Origin: Chordicoccus furentiruminis
Lineage (GTDB): Bacteria > Bacillota > Clostridia > Lachnospirales > Lachnospiraceae
NCBI RefSeq assembly: GCF_019355395.1
Contig: NZ_CP048829.1
Location: forward strand, 2,893,001-2,957,000
DNA: 64,000 nt
Reading direction: 5' to 3'
In this document: piece by piece, positions 1-8,472 of the stretch
Layout: every line of letters begins with the position of its first letter
Numbering within the stretch: position 1 is the first letter of the stretch
The notes under the pieces: model-generated
Databases searched by the model: none
Seen by the model: the letters and a program-made list of their open reading frames with translations, nothing else
What the model was told of the DNA's origin: nothing
Position numbers and translations under genes: made by a program

Positions 1-2
1 GC

Positions 3-185
3 AGGAGCCAGAAGCATGCCTGGATCCGCAGCGAAACTTGGGATGAGCAGGTGGAGAAGCTGCTGAAGGAGCGGGAGCCCTGGTACCGGAAGACGGCGGA
101 CGTCACGATTGACGCAAATGACAAAAGCGCGGACGCCGTTGCGGATGAAATTATAGCAGATCAGGAGAGGGCGTCGGGGAACTGA
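3..185 (+). CDS. shikimate kinase-like protein, C-terminal fragment (cut by window edge)
   Basis: An open frame enters from the left edge and stops at 183-185. The last 60 residues run from a Trp/Lys-rich stretch through EREPWYRKTADVTIDAND to a helix ending DEIIADQERASGN. The pattern 'R-x-x-W/L-Y-x-x-A-D-x-T-I-D' followed by a short amphipathic helix is the typical end of shikimate kinase and related P-loop kinases, and resembles the end of the AroK half of the fusion at 1191-2480. It converges with aroE on the other strand and overlaps its 3' end by 35 bp. The N-terminal P-loop lies outside the window, so the assignment to shikimate kinase is inference; another small-metabolite kinase is possible. 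Confidence 0.5.
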   Translation, partial: RSQKHAWIRSETWDEQVEKLLKEREPWYRKTADVTIDANDKSADAVADEIIADQERASGN

Positions 186-1023
186 GATACGCGGCGACTT
201 CGTCCACGGGCATCTCCCGCCCGGTCCAGATATGAAACGATGCGGCACCCTGACCGATCAGCATGGACAGGCCGTTCGAGCAGCGGCAGCCTGCGAAACG
301 GGCCTGGGTGAGCAGCGGCGTGCATGCCGGATGATAGATGATGTCGTAGACGAACAGCCCGGGATGAAGATACGTACTATCCGGAATCAGAGATTCTTCC
401 GGGTGCGGACTGCCGGCCATCCCGACATTGGTTCCGTTGGCCAGCACCGTGCTTCCGCCAAGGTCGGCCCGAAGCTGTTCTGGATCATGATAGGAGCGGA
501 TGCGGATGACAGTGCGGCTGTGGGGCGCAAGTTTTTCCGCGATTTCCTCCACATGCTGGCGTGAGGACGGACGGTTGCAGTAGACCGCGATCTCGCCCGC
601 GCCGTCAAGGGCAGCCTGAATGAGAATCGCACTGGCCGCTCCGCCGCTTCCAAGAAGCGTCAGTTTCCGGCCGTTCAGACGGATTCCATATTGCCCGAGC
701 GCGCTGAGAAAACCGATTCCGTCAGTTGTGTAACCGTAAAGGCGTCCGTTGTCATTCTTCACGGTGTTGACAGAACCGCCGATCCGGGAGGCGGTGGAGA
801 GCTCGTCGCAAAGAGAGAGCATGGCCTGCTTGTCCGGCATCGTCACGTTCCAGCCGGACGCGCCGCGGCTCTTCAGCCATTCGACAGCATCCGGAACCTC
901 GTCTGCCTGAGCCTCGTGCAGTGCATATATAGCATCGATACCGAGACGGCGGAAGGTGTAGTTCATCATCGCGGGTGAAGAAGAGTGCGCGATCGGGCTT
1001 CCGATCAGATAATAGGACTGCAT
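151..1023 (-). CDS. aroE: shikimate dehydrogenase AroE
   Basis: 290 residues, normal length for AroE. It performs the NADPH-dependent reduction of 3-dehydroshikimate to shikimate in the cytoplasm. Visible family motifs: the shikimate-binding segment GSPIAHSSSP (residues 8-17), NVTMPDK with catalytic Lys65, the Asn in SVNT (86), YTTDGIGF with catalytic Asp101, and the nucleotide-binding loop GSGGAA (125-130). The start is supported by a GGAGG on the minus strand about 8 nt upstream of the ATG. It lies divergent from the aroD-aroK fusion and convergent with the kinase-like fragment, so three shikimate-pathway genes cluster here. Confidence 0.95.
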   Translation of the reverse strand: MQSYYLIGSPIAHSSSPAMMNYTFRRLGIDAIYALHEAQADEVPDAVEWLKSRGASGWNVTMPDKQAMLSLCDELSTASRIGGSVNTVKNDNGRLYGYTTDGIGFLSALGQYGIRLNGRKLTLLGSGGAASAILIQAALDGAGEIAVYCNRPSSRQHVEEIAEKLAPHSRTVIRIRSYHDPEQLRADLGGSTVLANGTNVGMAGSPHPEESLIPDSTYLHPGLFVYDIIYHPACTPLLTQARFAGCRCSNGLSMLIGQGAASFHIWTGREMPVDEVAAYLSSPTPSPDLL

Positions 1024-1134
1024 GACATTTGCCTCCGATCTGTCAGGATTGCTTCATTTTAGCACAGCGAAGCGAAAGGCGGAAGACGGGGAATGTGTTT
1101 CACGACAGGCGCTGAAACAGGCAGACAAACACGG

Positions 1135-1163
1135 TTGACAGGTCCCGGCCGGCTGCATACAGA
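1135..1163 (+). promoter_or_regulatory. possible promoter of aroD-aroK
   Basis: TTGACA (1135-1140), a 17-bp spacer, then TACAGA (1158-1163), 28 bp before the preferred aroD-aroK start. The -35 is perfect but the -10 matches consensus at only three positions, so this is tentative. Confidence 0.4.
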
Positions 1164-1190
1164 ACGGCGGGACAGGAAATGAGGGAAGAG

Positions 1191-2480
1191 ATGCGGCAGA
1201 TTATCGTACGGGGGACAGCACTTGGAGATGGTATTCCGAAGACAGCCGTGCCGCTGATGGCGGAAGATGAGGCGGGATGCCTTACAGATGCGGCTGAAGC
1301 GATCCGCGCGGGAAGTGAAATACTGGAGCTTCGCGCGGATGCGCTGAGAGCGGACTTGTGTCGTGCCCCGAAGCTTCATGAGCTCCTGTGCTCTCTCCGA
1401 AAGACAGCCGGGGATGTACCGGTTCTGTTTACGTTCCGGACGAAAGCGGAGGGAGGAAGGCGTGAGGCGGATGACGCGGAATATGCCGGTATTGTCCGGG
1501 ACGCGCTGAACTCACGGATGGTCGATCTGATCGACATCGAGCAGGAACGTACGGCGTCGGCGGATCTTCTTGAGGAGGCGCATGCGGTTTCTGTACCGGC
1601 GGTTCTTTCCTTTCATGACTTCCGGCAAACACCTCCGCTTTCCGCTCTCGAGGAGCGGCTTGAAGCGATGAAAGACGCCGGAGCGGATCTGGCGAAGATT
1701 GCCGTCACGCCGAGAGATCATCTGGATCCTTCGCGCGTGCTCGCCGCGTCCGCCTGGGCGAAACAGCATCTGGGTCTGCCTTTCGTGCTGATCTCGATGG
1801 GAGAGATCGGACGGATTACCAGGCTTTCCGCGGCCTTTTTTGGAAGTGTCTTTACCTTCGGATGCCTTCCGGGCCGGGACAGCGCGCCGGGACAGATGGA
1901 GGTTCCGGCACTTCGTGCGAAAATGAGGGAAGCGGCCGGGGCAAAGCGGAAAGAAGGGGCGATTTTCCTGAACGGCTTCATGGGCTCCGGGAAGACGACG
2001 GTCGGAGCGGCGCTCGCCGCGAAAACCGGACGGCCGTTCATTGACCTTGACCAGCGGATCGAGGAGAGGGAAGGCTGCGCGGTCAGCCGGATCTTTGAGA
2101 CGAAGGGCCAGCCGTACTTCCGGGATCTCGAGACTCGGGAAATCGCCGAACTGTACCATGAGGGACCGGCTGTGGTATCCTGCGGCGGCGGAGCGGTTCT
2201 CCGGACGGAGAATACGGATCTGATGCGCTGCTTAGGACGGATCGTCCTGCTCCGCGCAAAGCCGGAGACCGTGCTTGAGCGGCTTACCGGCGAGGCTGCT
2301 AACAGGCCGAACATCCGGGGGAGAATGACACGGGACGGGATCCGCCGCCTGATGGAAGAAAGAAAGGCACGCTATGAAGAGGCGGCGGATCAGACGATTG
2401 ACACGGACGGAAAAACGCCGGAGCAGATTGCGGACGAGATTCTGGAAAGCGATGGATTTCTTTCTTGCACAAGGGCATGA
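1191..2480 (+). CDS. aroD-aroK: fused type I 3-dehydroquinate dehydratase / shikimate kinase
   Basis: About 429 residues carrying two shikimate-pathway enzymes in one chain. Residues 1 to about 245 are a type I dehydroquinase: ELRAD strand, the His of SFHDF (about 142) and the Schiff-base Lys of AKIAV (about 169). Residues about 255-429 are shikimate kinase: P-loop GFMGSGKTT, DLDQRIEE, FRDLETRE and the VVSCGGG loop. Together they would catalyse 3-dehydroquinate to 3-dehydroshikimate and shikimate to shikimate 3-phosphate, the steps on either side of AroE. An ATG at 1179 is also in frame, but GAGGGAAGAG sits just before the ATG at 1191, so 1191 is preferred. A second kinase-like tail at the window start suggests kinase redundancy. 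Confidence 0.92.
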   Translation: MRQIIVRGTALGDGIPKTAVPLMAEDEAGCLTDAAEAIRAGSEILELRADALRADLCRAPKLHELLCSLRKTAGDVPVLFTFRTKAEGGRREADDAEYAGIVRDALNSRMVDLIDIEQERTASADLLEEAHAVSVPAVLSFHDFRQTPPLSALEERLEAMKDAGADLAKIAVTPRDHLDPSRVLAASAWAKQHLGLPFVLISMGEIGRITRLSAAFFGSVFTFGCLPGRDSAPGQMEVPALRAKMREAAGAKRKEGAIFLNGFMGSGKTTVGAALAAKTGRPFIDLDQRIEEREGCAVSRIFETKGQPYFRDLETREIAELYHEGPAVVSCGGGAVLRTENTDLMRCLGRIVLLRAKPETVLERLTGEAANRPNIRGRMTRDGIRRLMEERKARYEEAADQTIDTDGKTPEQIADEILESDGFLSCTRA

Positions 2481-2493
2481 TTTACGCTAAAAT
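2465..2493 (+). promoter_or_regulatory. promoter of efp
   Basis: TTGCAC (2465-2470), 17-bp spacer, TAAAAT (2488-2493). It overlaps the last codons of aroD-aroK and lies about 30 bp before efp, so efp is probably transcribed on its own as well as by read-through. Confidence 0.55.
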
Positions 2494-2524
2494 GAAGTGT
2501 ACATTTCAAGGAGGACAGTGATTT

Positions 2525-3082
2525 ATGATTTCCGCAGGCGATTTTAAAAACGGTTTGACTCTGGAAATTGACGGTCAGGTGATGCAGATCCTGGAATTTC
2601 AGCATGTGAAACCAGGTAAGGGCGCAGCGTTTGTCCGTACAAAGATGAAGAATGTGATTAACGGAGGCGTTGTCGAGAAAACCTTCCGCCCTACCGAGAA
2701 ATTCCCGGCGGCGAGGATTGACCGCAAGAATTACCAGTACCTGTATAACGACGGCGATCTTTACTATTTCATGGATCCCGAGAGCTTCGAGCAGATCATG
2801 ATCAACAAGGATACGATCGGCGACAGCATGAAATTCGTCAAGGAAAATGACGAAGTGAAGGTGGATTCCTACAACGGGAATGTCTTTGCGATCGAGCCTC
2901 CGCTGTTTGTGGAACTGGAAATTACTGATACAGAGCCCGGATTTGCGGGCAATACGGCTCAGGGCGCCAACAAGCCGGCAACGGTTGAGACGGGTGCCTC
3001 GATTCAGGTGCCGCTGTTCGTCAATATCGGCGATAAGGTCAAGATTGACACAAGAACAGGCGAGTATCTTTCAAGAGTCTGA
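2525..3082 (+). CDS. efp: elongation factor P
   Basis: 185 residues, the standard length. EF-P binds the ribosome between the P and E sites and relieves stalling at polyproline. The protein begins [10 protein letters not shown] and has the tip loop [10 protein letters not shown] with Lys32 at the position that is modified in many bacteria, followed by three beta-barrel domains ending in the family C-terminus [13 protein letters not shown] strong Shine-Dalgarno AAGGAGG lies 9 nt upstream. No EF-P modification gene is seen nearby. A hairpin terminator follows directly. Confidence 0.97.
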   Translation: MISAGDFKNGLTLEIDGQVMQILEFQHVKPGKGAAFVRTKMKNVINGGVVEKTFRPTEKFPAARIDRKNYQYLYNDGDLYYFMDPESFEQIMINKDTIGDSMKFVKENDEVKVDSYNGNVFAIEPPLFVELEITDTEPGFAGNTAQGANKPATVETGASIQVPLFVNIGDKVKIDTRTGEYLSRV

Positions 3083-3089
3083 ATATCCG

Positions 3090-3117
3090 GCCTCCCCTTC
3101 ACGGGGAGGCTGTTTCG
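3090..3117 (+). terminator. terminator after efp
   Basis: GCCTCCCC (3090-3097) pairs perfectly with GGGGAGGC (3103-3110) over a 5-nt loop, followed by TGTTTCG. It begins 8 bp after the efp stop. The T-run is weak. Confidence 0.7.
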
Positions 3118-3330
3118 CATTTCCGTTGGATCAGCCGTCCGACGGAATCTGTTTATCCCGCACTTCTTTTCTGATCGATTCTCTTTTTTCCTGAAAAAAC
3201 GAACAGGCGGATCCGTCCGCCCGGCGCGTCTGCGGCCGGGGAGGGAGGAGTCTGCCCGGACATCCGACGAAGAGGCGGCCGCCCTCGCGGCGCGTCTTAT
3301 ATCATGCTATCCGAAAAAGGAGAATCGAAC

Positions 3331-4239
3331 ATGGATTATCAGCAGTTTGTCGCCGAGCTGACCGACAAGGTGAGAGAAAGAACCGCCGAGGGAGAGACCG
3401 TTGAGGTCCGAAGCGTGCCGCATAACAACAGTACGATGATGGACGGACTGACCATCACCCGACCGGGGCAGCTGGTGGTCCCGAATATTTATCTGGAGCC
3501 GTATTTCGACCGTTACCGGGACGGATCGGGGTTGGATGAGATCGCCGATGAGATCGTCTGCCAGAATGAACGGAGAGTCTGTCCTGAAGGCATGACGTAT
3601 GGAGATCTGCATTCTTTTGAGAGGATCTGCGGCAGCATACGGTTCCGGCTGATCAGCCGTGATCTCAACGGGGAGCTTCTTCGTTCTGTCCCGCATCGTC
3701 CATTCATGGATCTCGAGATGATCTGCTTCTACCGGCCGCAGGTTATGGGGATCCCTGAAGCTTCAGCCCTGGTGCAGAACGGGGATCTGCCTGACTGGAA
3801 CATCACGGAAGAGGAACTCTTCCGGCTGGCGATGGATCAGACAGCCGCTTCCGAAAAACCCCGGCTGCGCCATATCACAGACGTGATCCGCGATATCGGA
3901 CCGGAGGAAGAGGCTTCGGAGGACAGCTCTGAAGGCACGATGGCGCCGATGTTCGTCCTGTCGAATGAGAGCGGAATCTTCGGGGCAGCCTGTATGGCAT
4001 ATCCGGATCTTTTCGCCCGTGTCGCGGAGAAGCTCGGCATGGACTTCTGGATCCTCCCGAGCAGTATTCACGAGCTGATTCTTCTGCCGGACTACGGGAT
4101 GTACACGGCCGCCGAACTGGGCGACCTTGTGAAAAGCGTCAATTTGTCCTCTGTTCCGCCCTGGGAGGTTTTGTCTGACAGCGTGTACCGTTATGACAGG
4201 AAACATCATCAGCTGACAATGGAGCTCTATCCGGACTGA
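3331..4239 (+). CDS. DUF5688 family protein
   Basis: 302 residues from the ATG at 3331, chosen because AAGGAG lies about 8 nt before it; an upstream in-frame ATG at 3304 lacks such a site. The sequence (MDYQQFVAELTDKVRERTAEG, then VPHNNSTMMDGLTI and a C-terminal FWILPSSIHELILLP block) resembles the DUF5688 proteins common in Lachnospiraceae. No catalytic motif, signal peptide or membrane segment is visible, and the function is unknown. It stands alone between the efp terminator and the T-box promoter. Confidence 0.65.
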   Translation: MDYQQFVAELTDKVRERTAEGETVEVRSVPHNNSTMMDGLTITRPGQLVVPNIYLEPYFDRYRDGSGLDEIADEIVCQNERRVCPEGMTYGDLHSFERICGSIRFRLISRDLNGELLRSVPHRPFMDLEMICFYRPQVMGIPEASALVQNGDLPDWNITEEELFRLAMDQTAASEKPRLRHITDVIRDIGPEEEASEDSSEGTMAPMFVLSNESGIFGAACMAYPDLFARVAEKLGMDFWILPSSIHELILLPDYGMYTAAELGDLVKSVNLSSVPPWEVLSDSVYRYDRKHHQLTMELYPD

Positions 4240-4300
4240 CGCGGTTTAACCGGGCCGCCATCCGCCGCCATCCGGCGCCTCACCGCTGCAATTTTCGGGC

Positions 4301-4330
4301 TTTACAACCGGTCAGGTCCGGGCTTATAAT
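4301..4330 (+). promoter_or_regulatory. promoter of the thrS T-box leader
   Basis: TTTACA (4301-4306), 18-bp spacer, perfect TATAAT (4325-4330). It lies immediately upstream of the leader that controls thrS. Confidence 0.75.
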
Positions 4331-4335
4331 ACGGG

Positions 4336-4602
4336 CGTTAAATCGTTGACGAGGAAAGTACGTCAGGGAAAATTTACAGAGAAAAGCGTCGAGGGTGATG
4401 CGGATATCGCCGGCGGTGAGAGCGCTTTGAATGGGAACTGACCGAAGACCACCTCCGAGAGGCCCCAATCCGGCACGGTGATTCTGTTACAATCGATCAA
4501 ATGAGTGGCTGTCGAAAGACGGCAAGAAGGGTGGAACCGCGCAGAAATCTACGTCCCTTGTCCTGCAGCTTGAAGAAAGCTGCAGCCTAAGGGACGTTTT
4601 TT
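4336..4602 (+). promoter_or_regulatory. T-box leader (tRNA-sensing riboswitch) of thrS
   Basis: The T-box sequence GTGGAACCGCG is at 4531-4541, preceded by AAGAAGG, and is followed by a terminator. A long Stem I region with AGTA near its start (about 4357) precedes it. ACC at 4441-4443, in GAACTGACCGAAG, is the likeliest specifier triplet and encodes Thr, which fits the downstream gene. Uncharged tRNA-Thr would stabilise the antiterminator and allow thrS expression. The specifier assignment is inference. Confidence 0.9.
4551..4602 (+). terminator. T-box-controlled terminator
   Basis: ACGTCCCTT (4551-4559) pairs with AAGGGACGT, enclosing an internal CTGCAGCTT/AAGCTGCAG hairpin, then TTTTTT. 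The 5' arm overlaps the antiterminator region after the T-box, the expected mutually exclusive arrangement. Confidence 0.9.
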
Positions 4603-4709
4603 ACGTCCCTCTGTATCTGATAAGCCCGTCGGAAATCAGACGGGAACGCGCCGGGGACGGCTGCATGTCCCCAAAGACGCATGAGCACATATTTCAAGGA
4701 GGCTGTTCT

Positions 4710-6473
4710 ATGGAACACGAGGAATTTCTGAAAGTCTACCGCCATTCTATGTCACATATTCTGGCCAAGGCCGTGATCGAGCTCTTTGGCAAAGAGAATG
4801 TACAGTATGCGATCGGACCGCAGATTGCGGATGGCTTTTACTATGACTTTACGCTGCCGAGAACGCTGAACAAGGATGACTTCGCGGCGATCGAGAACAA
4901 AATGCACGAGATCATCAAGCGCAGAGAGCCGTGGACAAGAAAAGAAGTGACGAAGAAAGAGGCGCTGGATCTCTTCCGTGACCAGAAGTACAAGACGGAG
5001 CTGATCCGGGATCTGCCGGAAGATGAGACGATTACGATCTATACGACCGGCGATGACTACGTGGATCTCTGCCGCGGCCCGCATGTCGACAATTCCGCCG
5101 AGCTGCTCGGCGTCGCGTTCAAGGTGAAGTCGGTATCCGGTTCCTACTGGCGCGGCGATGAGCATAATGATCAGCTGCAGCGGATCTATGTCTATGCGTT
5201 CCCGACCAAGCAGGAGCTGAAGGAGCACCTTGATCTGGTCCGCGAGGCGATGGAGCGAGATCACAAGAAGCTGGGACCGCAGCTGGACCTCTTCATGTTC
5301 GATCCCACCGCTCCGGGTATGCCGTACTGGCTGCCGAGAGGATGGAAGCTCTTCAACGCGCTGCTCGACTATTGGAGAGAAGTGCATGAGCGGCACGGCT
5401 ACACCGAGATCTCCGCTCCGGTGATCAACAGCAAGGAAATCTGGGAGACCAGCGGCCACTGGGGCCATTATCGCCAGAATATGTTCTGCATTCAGGAGGA
5501 CGGAGAGGATTACTGGGCTGTCAAGCCGATGAACTGCCCGAACGCGGTCAAGGTTTATCAGCGTGAGCAGCGCAGCTACAAGGATCTCCCGATGCGGATC
5601 AATACCGTCGATGTGATTCACCGCAAGGAGAAGTCCGGCGAGCTGAACGGGCTGTTCCGCGTCCAGATGTTCCGTCAGGATGATGCTCACAACCTGATCC
5701 GCGAAGACCAGATCGAGAGCGAGATCCATGATGTCATGAGCATCGCGGACGAAATTTACCGCACGCTCGGCCTTACCTACCGCGCGGAGCTGTCAACCCG
5801 TCCGGATGATTATATGGGCGATATCCGTGTCTGGGATCAGGCTGAGGCGGATCTGAAGGCGATCCTGAACAAGATTTACGGCGAGGGCAATTACGAGATC
5901 AACGAGGGCGACGGCGCTTTCTACGGACCGAAGATCGACCTTCAGATGAAGGACTGCCTCGGCCGCGAGTGGCAGATGGGTACGATTCAGCTTGACTTCC
6001 AGTTGCCGCTGAATTTCGACATGAAGTATGTGGACAAGGACGGCCAGTTCAAGCGTCCGGTCATGGTTCACCGTGCGATTTTCGGATCGATGGAGCGCTT
6101 CATCGGCATCCTGATCGAAAACTTCAAGGGTTCCTTCCCGTTCTGGCTGAGCCCGGTACAGGTCGGCGTGGTGCCGATCCGCACGGAACATAATGAATAC
6201 GCGAAGGAAGTATGTGAGCTTCTCAGAAAGAACCGGATCCGCTTCGAGGTGGACTACAGCGACCGGAATATGAAGGAGAAGATCAAGGCCTGCAAGAACT
6301 ACAAGGATCCGTACACCATCGTGCTCGGCGACAAGGAGAGGGATGAACGTACGGTCTCCATCAACATCCGTGGCAACAAGCAGCTGCACGGCGTTCCGCT
6401 TGACCGCTTCATCGCGATGTGCAATCAGATGAACGAAGAGCACAGCCTTGAGCTCCTGGAGTCGGCGGACTGA
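4710..6473 (+). CDS. thrS: threonyl-tRNA synthetase lacking the TGS domain
   Basis: 587 residues from ATG 4710, which has AAGGAGG about 8 nt upstream; the in-frame ATG at 4665 has no such site. It charges tRNA-Thr. The editing domain comes first, with HSMSH (His12, His16) and DLCRGPH (Cys121, His125). Class II motifs follow: motif 2 around FRVQMFRQDDAH and motif 3 around VMVHRAIFGSMERF, with zinc ligands in MNCPNA, DDAH and VHRA, then the anticodon-binding domain. The usual N-terminal TGS domain (about 60 residues) is absent, making this a short ThrRS. It is preceded by its own T-box. Confidence 0.96.
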   Translation: MEHEEFLKVYRHSMSHILAKAVIELFGKENVQYAIGPQIADGFYYDFTLPRTLNKDDFAAIENKMHEIIKRREPWTRKEVTKKEALDLFRDQKYKTELIRDLPEDETITIYTTGDDYVDLCRGPHVDNSAELLGVAFKVKSVSGSYWRGDEHNDQLQRIYVYAFPTKQELKEHLDLVREAMERDHKKLGPQLDLFMFDPTAPGMPYWLPRGWKLFNALLDYWREVHERHGYTEISAPVINSKEIWETSGHWGHYRQNMFCIQEDGEDYWAVKPMNCPNAVKVYQREQRSYKDLPMRINTVDVIHRKEKSGELNGLFRVQMFRQDDAHNLIREDQIESEIHDVMSIADEIYRTLGLTYRAELSTRPDDYMGDIRVWDQAEADLKAILNKIYGEGNYEINEGDGAFYGPKIDLQMKDCLGREWQMGTIQLDFQLPLNFDMKYVDKDGQFKRPVMVHRAIFGSMERFIGILIENFKGSFPFWLSPVQVGVVPIRTEHNEYAKEVCELLRKNRIRFEVDYSDRNMKEKIKACKNYKDPYTIVLGDKERDERTVSINIRGNKQLHGVPLDRFIAMCNQMNEEHSLELLESAD

Positions 6474-6539
6474 ACCGGAACGGACATACAGATTCGTCCC
6501 GTATAATGCGTGACGGAAAGGGGTATGTGATCAGAAACT

Positions 6540-7304
6540 ATGCTTGATACCTTTTCAAGAACCAAACTGCTTCTCGGAGAGGAGGCGATGGAACGGCTGC
6601 GCGCGTCGCGCGTAGCTGTTTTTGGCATCGGCGGTGTCGGCGGCTATGTCGTGGAAGCGCTGGCGCGGAGCGGCGTCGGATCCTTTGAGCTGGTGGACGA
6701 CGACCGCATCTGTCTCACGAATGTGAACCGCCAGATTCTCGCCACCCGGAAGACGATCGGAAAATACAAGATTGATGTGGCGGAGGAGAGGATTCACGAC
6801 ATCAACCCTCAGGCTGAGGTGACGAAGCAGCGATGCTTCTATCTTCCTGCAAGAGCGGCTGAATTTGATTTTTCATCCTATTCCTATGTCGTCGATGCGG
6901 TGGATACGGTCACAGCGAAGATCGACCTCATCATGCGCGCAAAATCCAGCGACGTTCCGATCATCAGCTGCATGGGAGCGGGCAACCGGCTGGACCCGAC
7001 GCAGCTCAGTGTGGCGGATATCTATGAGACATCAAACGATCCGCTTTCGAAAGTGATGCGGCACGAACTCCGGAAGCGGGGCGTCACGGATCTGAAAGTT
7101 GTTTACTCGACAGAAAAAGCGCGCAGGCCGATCGATGATCCGTCGATCAGCTGCCGCTATCACTGTGTCTGCCCGCCCGGGACCGAACGGAAATGCACGG
7201 ACCGCCGGGACATTCCGGGCTCGACGGCGTTTGTTCCGCCGGTTGCCGGCATGATCATCGCCGCTGAAGTCGTCGCGGATCTGACAGGTGTCCGGAACAG
7301 CTGA
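6540..7304 (+). CDS. tcdA: tRNA threonylcarbamoyladenosine dehydratase TcdA
   Basis: 254 residues of the ThiF/E1-like superfamily. TcdA cyclises t6A37 to ct6A in tRNA using ATP. Motifs: the nucleotide-binding GIGGVGGYV (about residues 29-37), ELVDDDRICLTNVNRQ, a VVDAVDTVTAK stretch, the CxxP-like region CVCPPGTERKC and the terminal PGSTAFVPPVAG typical of TcdA/CsdL. The start is fixed by an upstream in-frame stop at 6528. An AAAGGGG lies about 16 nt away, further than usual. It follows thrS, a functional neighbour through threonine and tRNA. Confidence 0.9.
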   Translation: MLDTFSRTKLLLGEEAMERLRASRVAVFGIGGVGGYVVEALARSGVGSFELVDDDRICLTNVNRQILATRKTIGKYKIDVAEERIHDINPQAEVTKQRCFYLPARAAEFDFSSYSYVVDAVDTVTAKIDLIMRAKSSDVPIISCMGAGNRLDPTQLSVADIYETSNDPLSKVMRHELRKRGVTDLKVVYSTEKARRPIDDPSISCRYHCVCPPGTERKCTDRRDIPGSTAFVPPVAGMIIAAEVVADLTGVRNS

Positions 7305-7317
7305 GAGGAGAGAAAAG

Positions 7318-8472
7318 ATGAGCGGTGTGAACTGTCCATACAGGAAATCCTGCGGCGGTTGTACGACGATCGGCCAGGACTATGAATCGACACTTCGGAA
7401 GAAAGAGAAGTGGGTGGAGAATCTTCTCCGTCCGTATGTGAGGCTTGACGGGATTGTCGGCATGGAACAGCCGCTTCATTACCGTAACAAGGTGCACCGT
7501 GTCTGTTCTTATGAGCGTTTCGGAGGACGTGAGCGTCACATCGCGGGCATTTATGCGGAGGGAACGCATCGCGTTGTGCCGGTGAAGCACTGCCTGATCG
7601 AAAATGAGACCGCGGATGCGATGATCGATGATCTGATGGACATGGTCCGGTCATTCCGGATCCGGATTTACAATGAGGACACCGGTGTCGGGCTGCTCCG
7701 GCACATCCTGATCCGGACTGCGCACGCAACCGGACAGGTGATGGTGGTGCTCGTGCTCACATCTCCGGTGCTCCCCGGAAAGAAGCACTTTCTGAAGGCG
7801 CTGCTTGCCGCGCATCCGGAGATCACGACGGTTGTCATCAATATCAATGACCGGCGTACATCGATGGTGCTTGGAGAACGGGAACAGGTGGCGTACGGAC
7901 CGGGATTCATCGAGGATGTGCTCCTCGGGAAACGTTTTCGCATTTCCTCCCGTTCCTTCTATCAGGTCAACTCAGTGCAGGCGGAGAGAATTTACGCACA
8001 GGCAATCGAGTATGCCACTCTGAAAGGCAGGGAGACAGTTGTCGATGCATACTGCGGAATCGGGACGATCGGTTTGGCCGCATCGGATCGCGCAGGCCGC
8101 GTGATCGGCGTTGAGTCCAACGCGGACGCGGCGGCAGACGCGGCCGTCAACGCGAAGCTCAATCATGCGGATCATGCGCTTTTTATCTGTGACGACGCGG
8201 CGGACTATTTGCAGCGTATGGCGGCAGAGAGAAAAAAGGCAGATGTCATCTTCATGGATCCTCCGCGCTCCGGCTCTTCGGAAGTATTTCTGGAAGCCGC
8301 CGTCGCGGTTTCCCCGGGCCGGATTGTCTATATTTCCTGCAATCCGGAGACGCTCGCACGGGATCTCGGCTGGCTTTCGAAGCATGGATACCGGGCGAGA
8401 AAGGCGATGGCGTTTGATCAGTTTTGCTTTGCGGACCACATCGAGACCGTCTGTCTACTAACACATTCTTGA
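7318..8472 (+). CDS. rlmD: 23S rRNA (uracil-5-)-methyltransferase, RlmD/TrmA family, with altered C-terminus
   Basis: 384 residues from ATG 7318 (GAGGAGAG upstream). It is a SAM-dependent m5U methyltransferase of the COG2265 type. The N-terminus has the iron-sulfur ligands CPYRKSCGGC (Cys6, 12, 15) and no TRAM domain. The SAM motif is VDAYCGIGTIG, followed by the family DPPRSG and the catalytic Cys in YISCNPETLARD. The protein ends DHIETVCLLTHS, soon after the conserved 'HVETV' that marks the end of the core fold. A separate piece at 10877-11032 encodes HVETVCLLSKK plus a longer tail, so the original tail may have been displaced by integration (see findings). Confidence 0.9.
   Translation: MSGVNCPYRKSCGGCTTIGQDYESTLRKKEKWVENLLRPYVRLDGIVGMEQPLHYRNKVHRVCSYERFGGRERHIAGIYAEGTHRVVPVKHCLIENETADAMIDDLMDMVRSFRIRIYNEDTGVGLLRHILIRTAHATGQVMVVLVLTSPVLPGKKHFLKALLAAHPEITTVVININDRRTSMVLGEREQVAYGPGFIEDVLLGKRFRISSRSFYQVNSVQAERIYAQAIEYATLKGRETVVDAYCGIGTIGLAASDRAGRVIGVESNADAAADAAVNAKLNHADHALFICDDAADYLQRMAAERKKADVIFMDPPRSGSSEVFLEAAVAVSPGRIVYISCNPETLARDLGWLSKHGYRARKAMAFDQFCFADHIETVCLLTHS

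Noticed and set aside
4752-5729. 325-codon open frame opposite thrS
   Set aside because: Low-complexity Leu/Val/Arg-rich translation that mirrors thrS codon bias. Not a gene.
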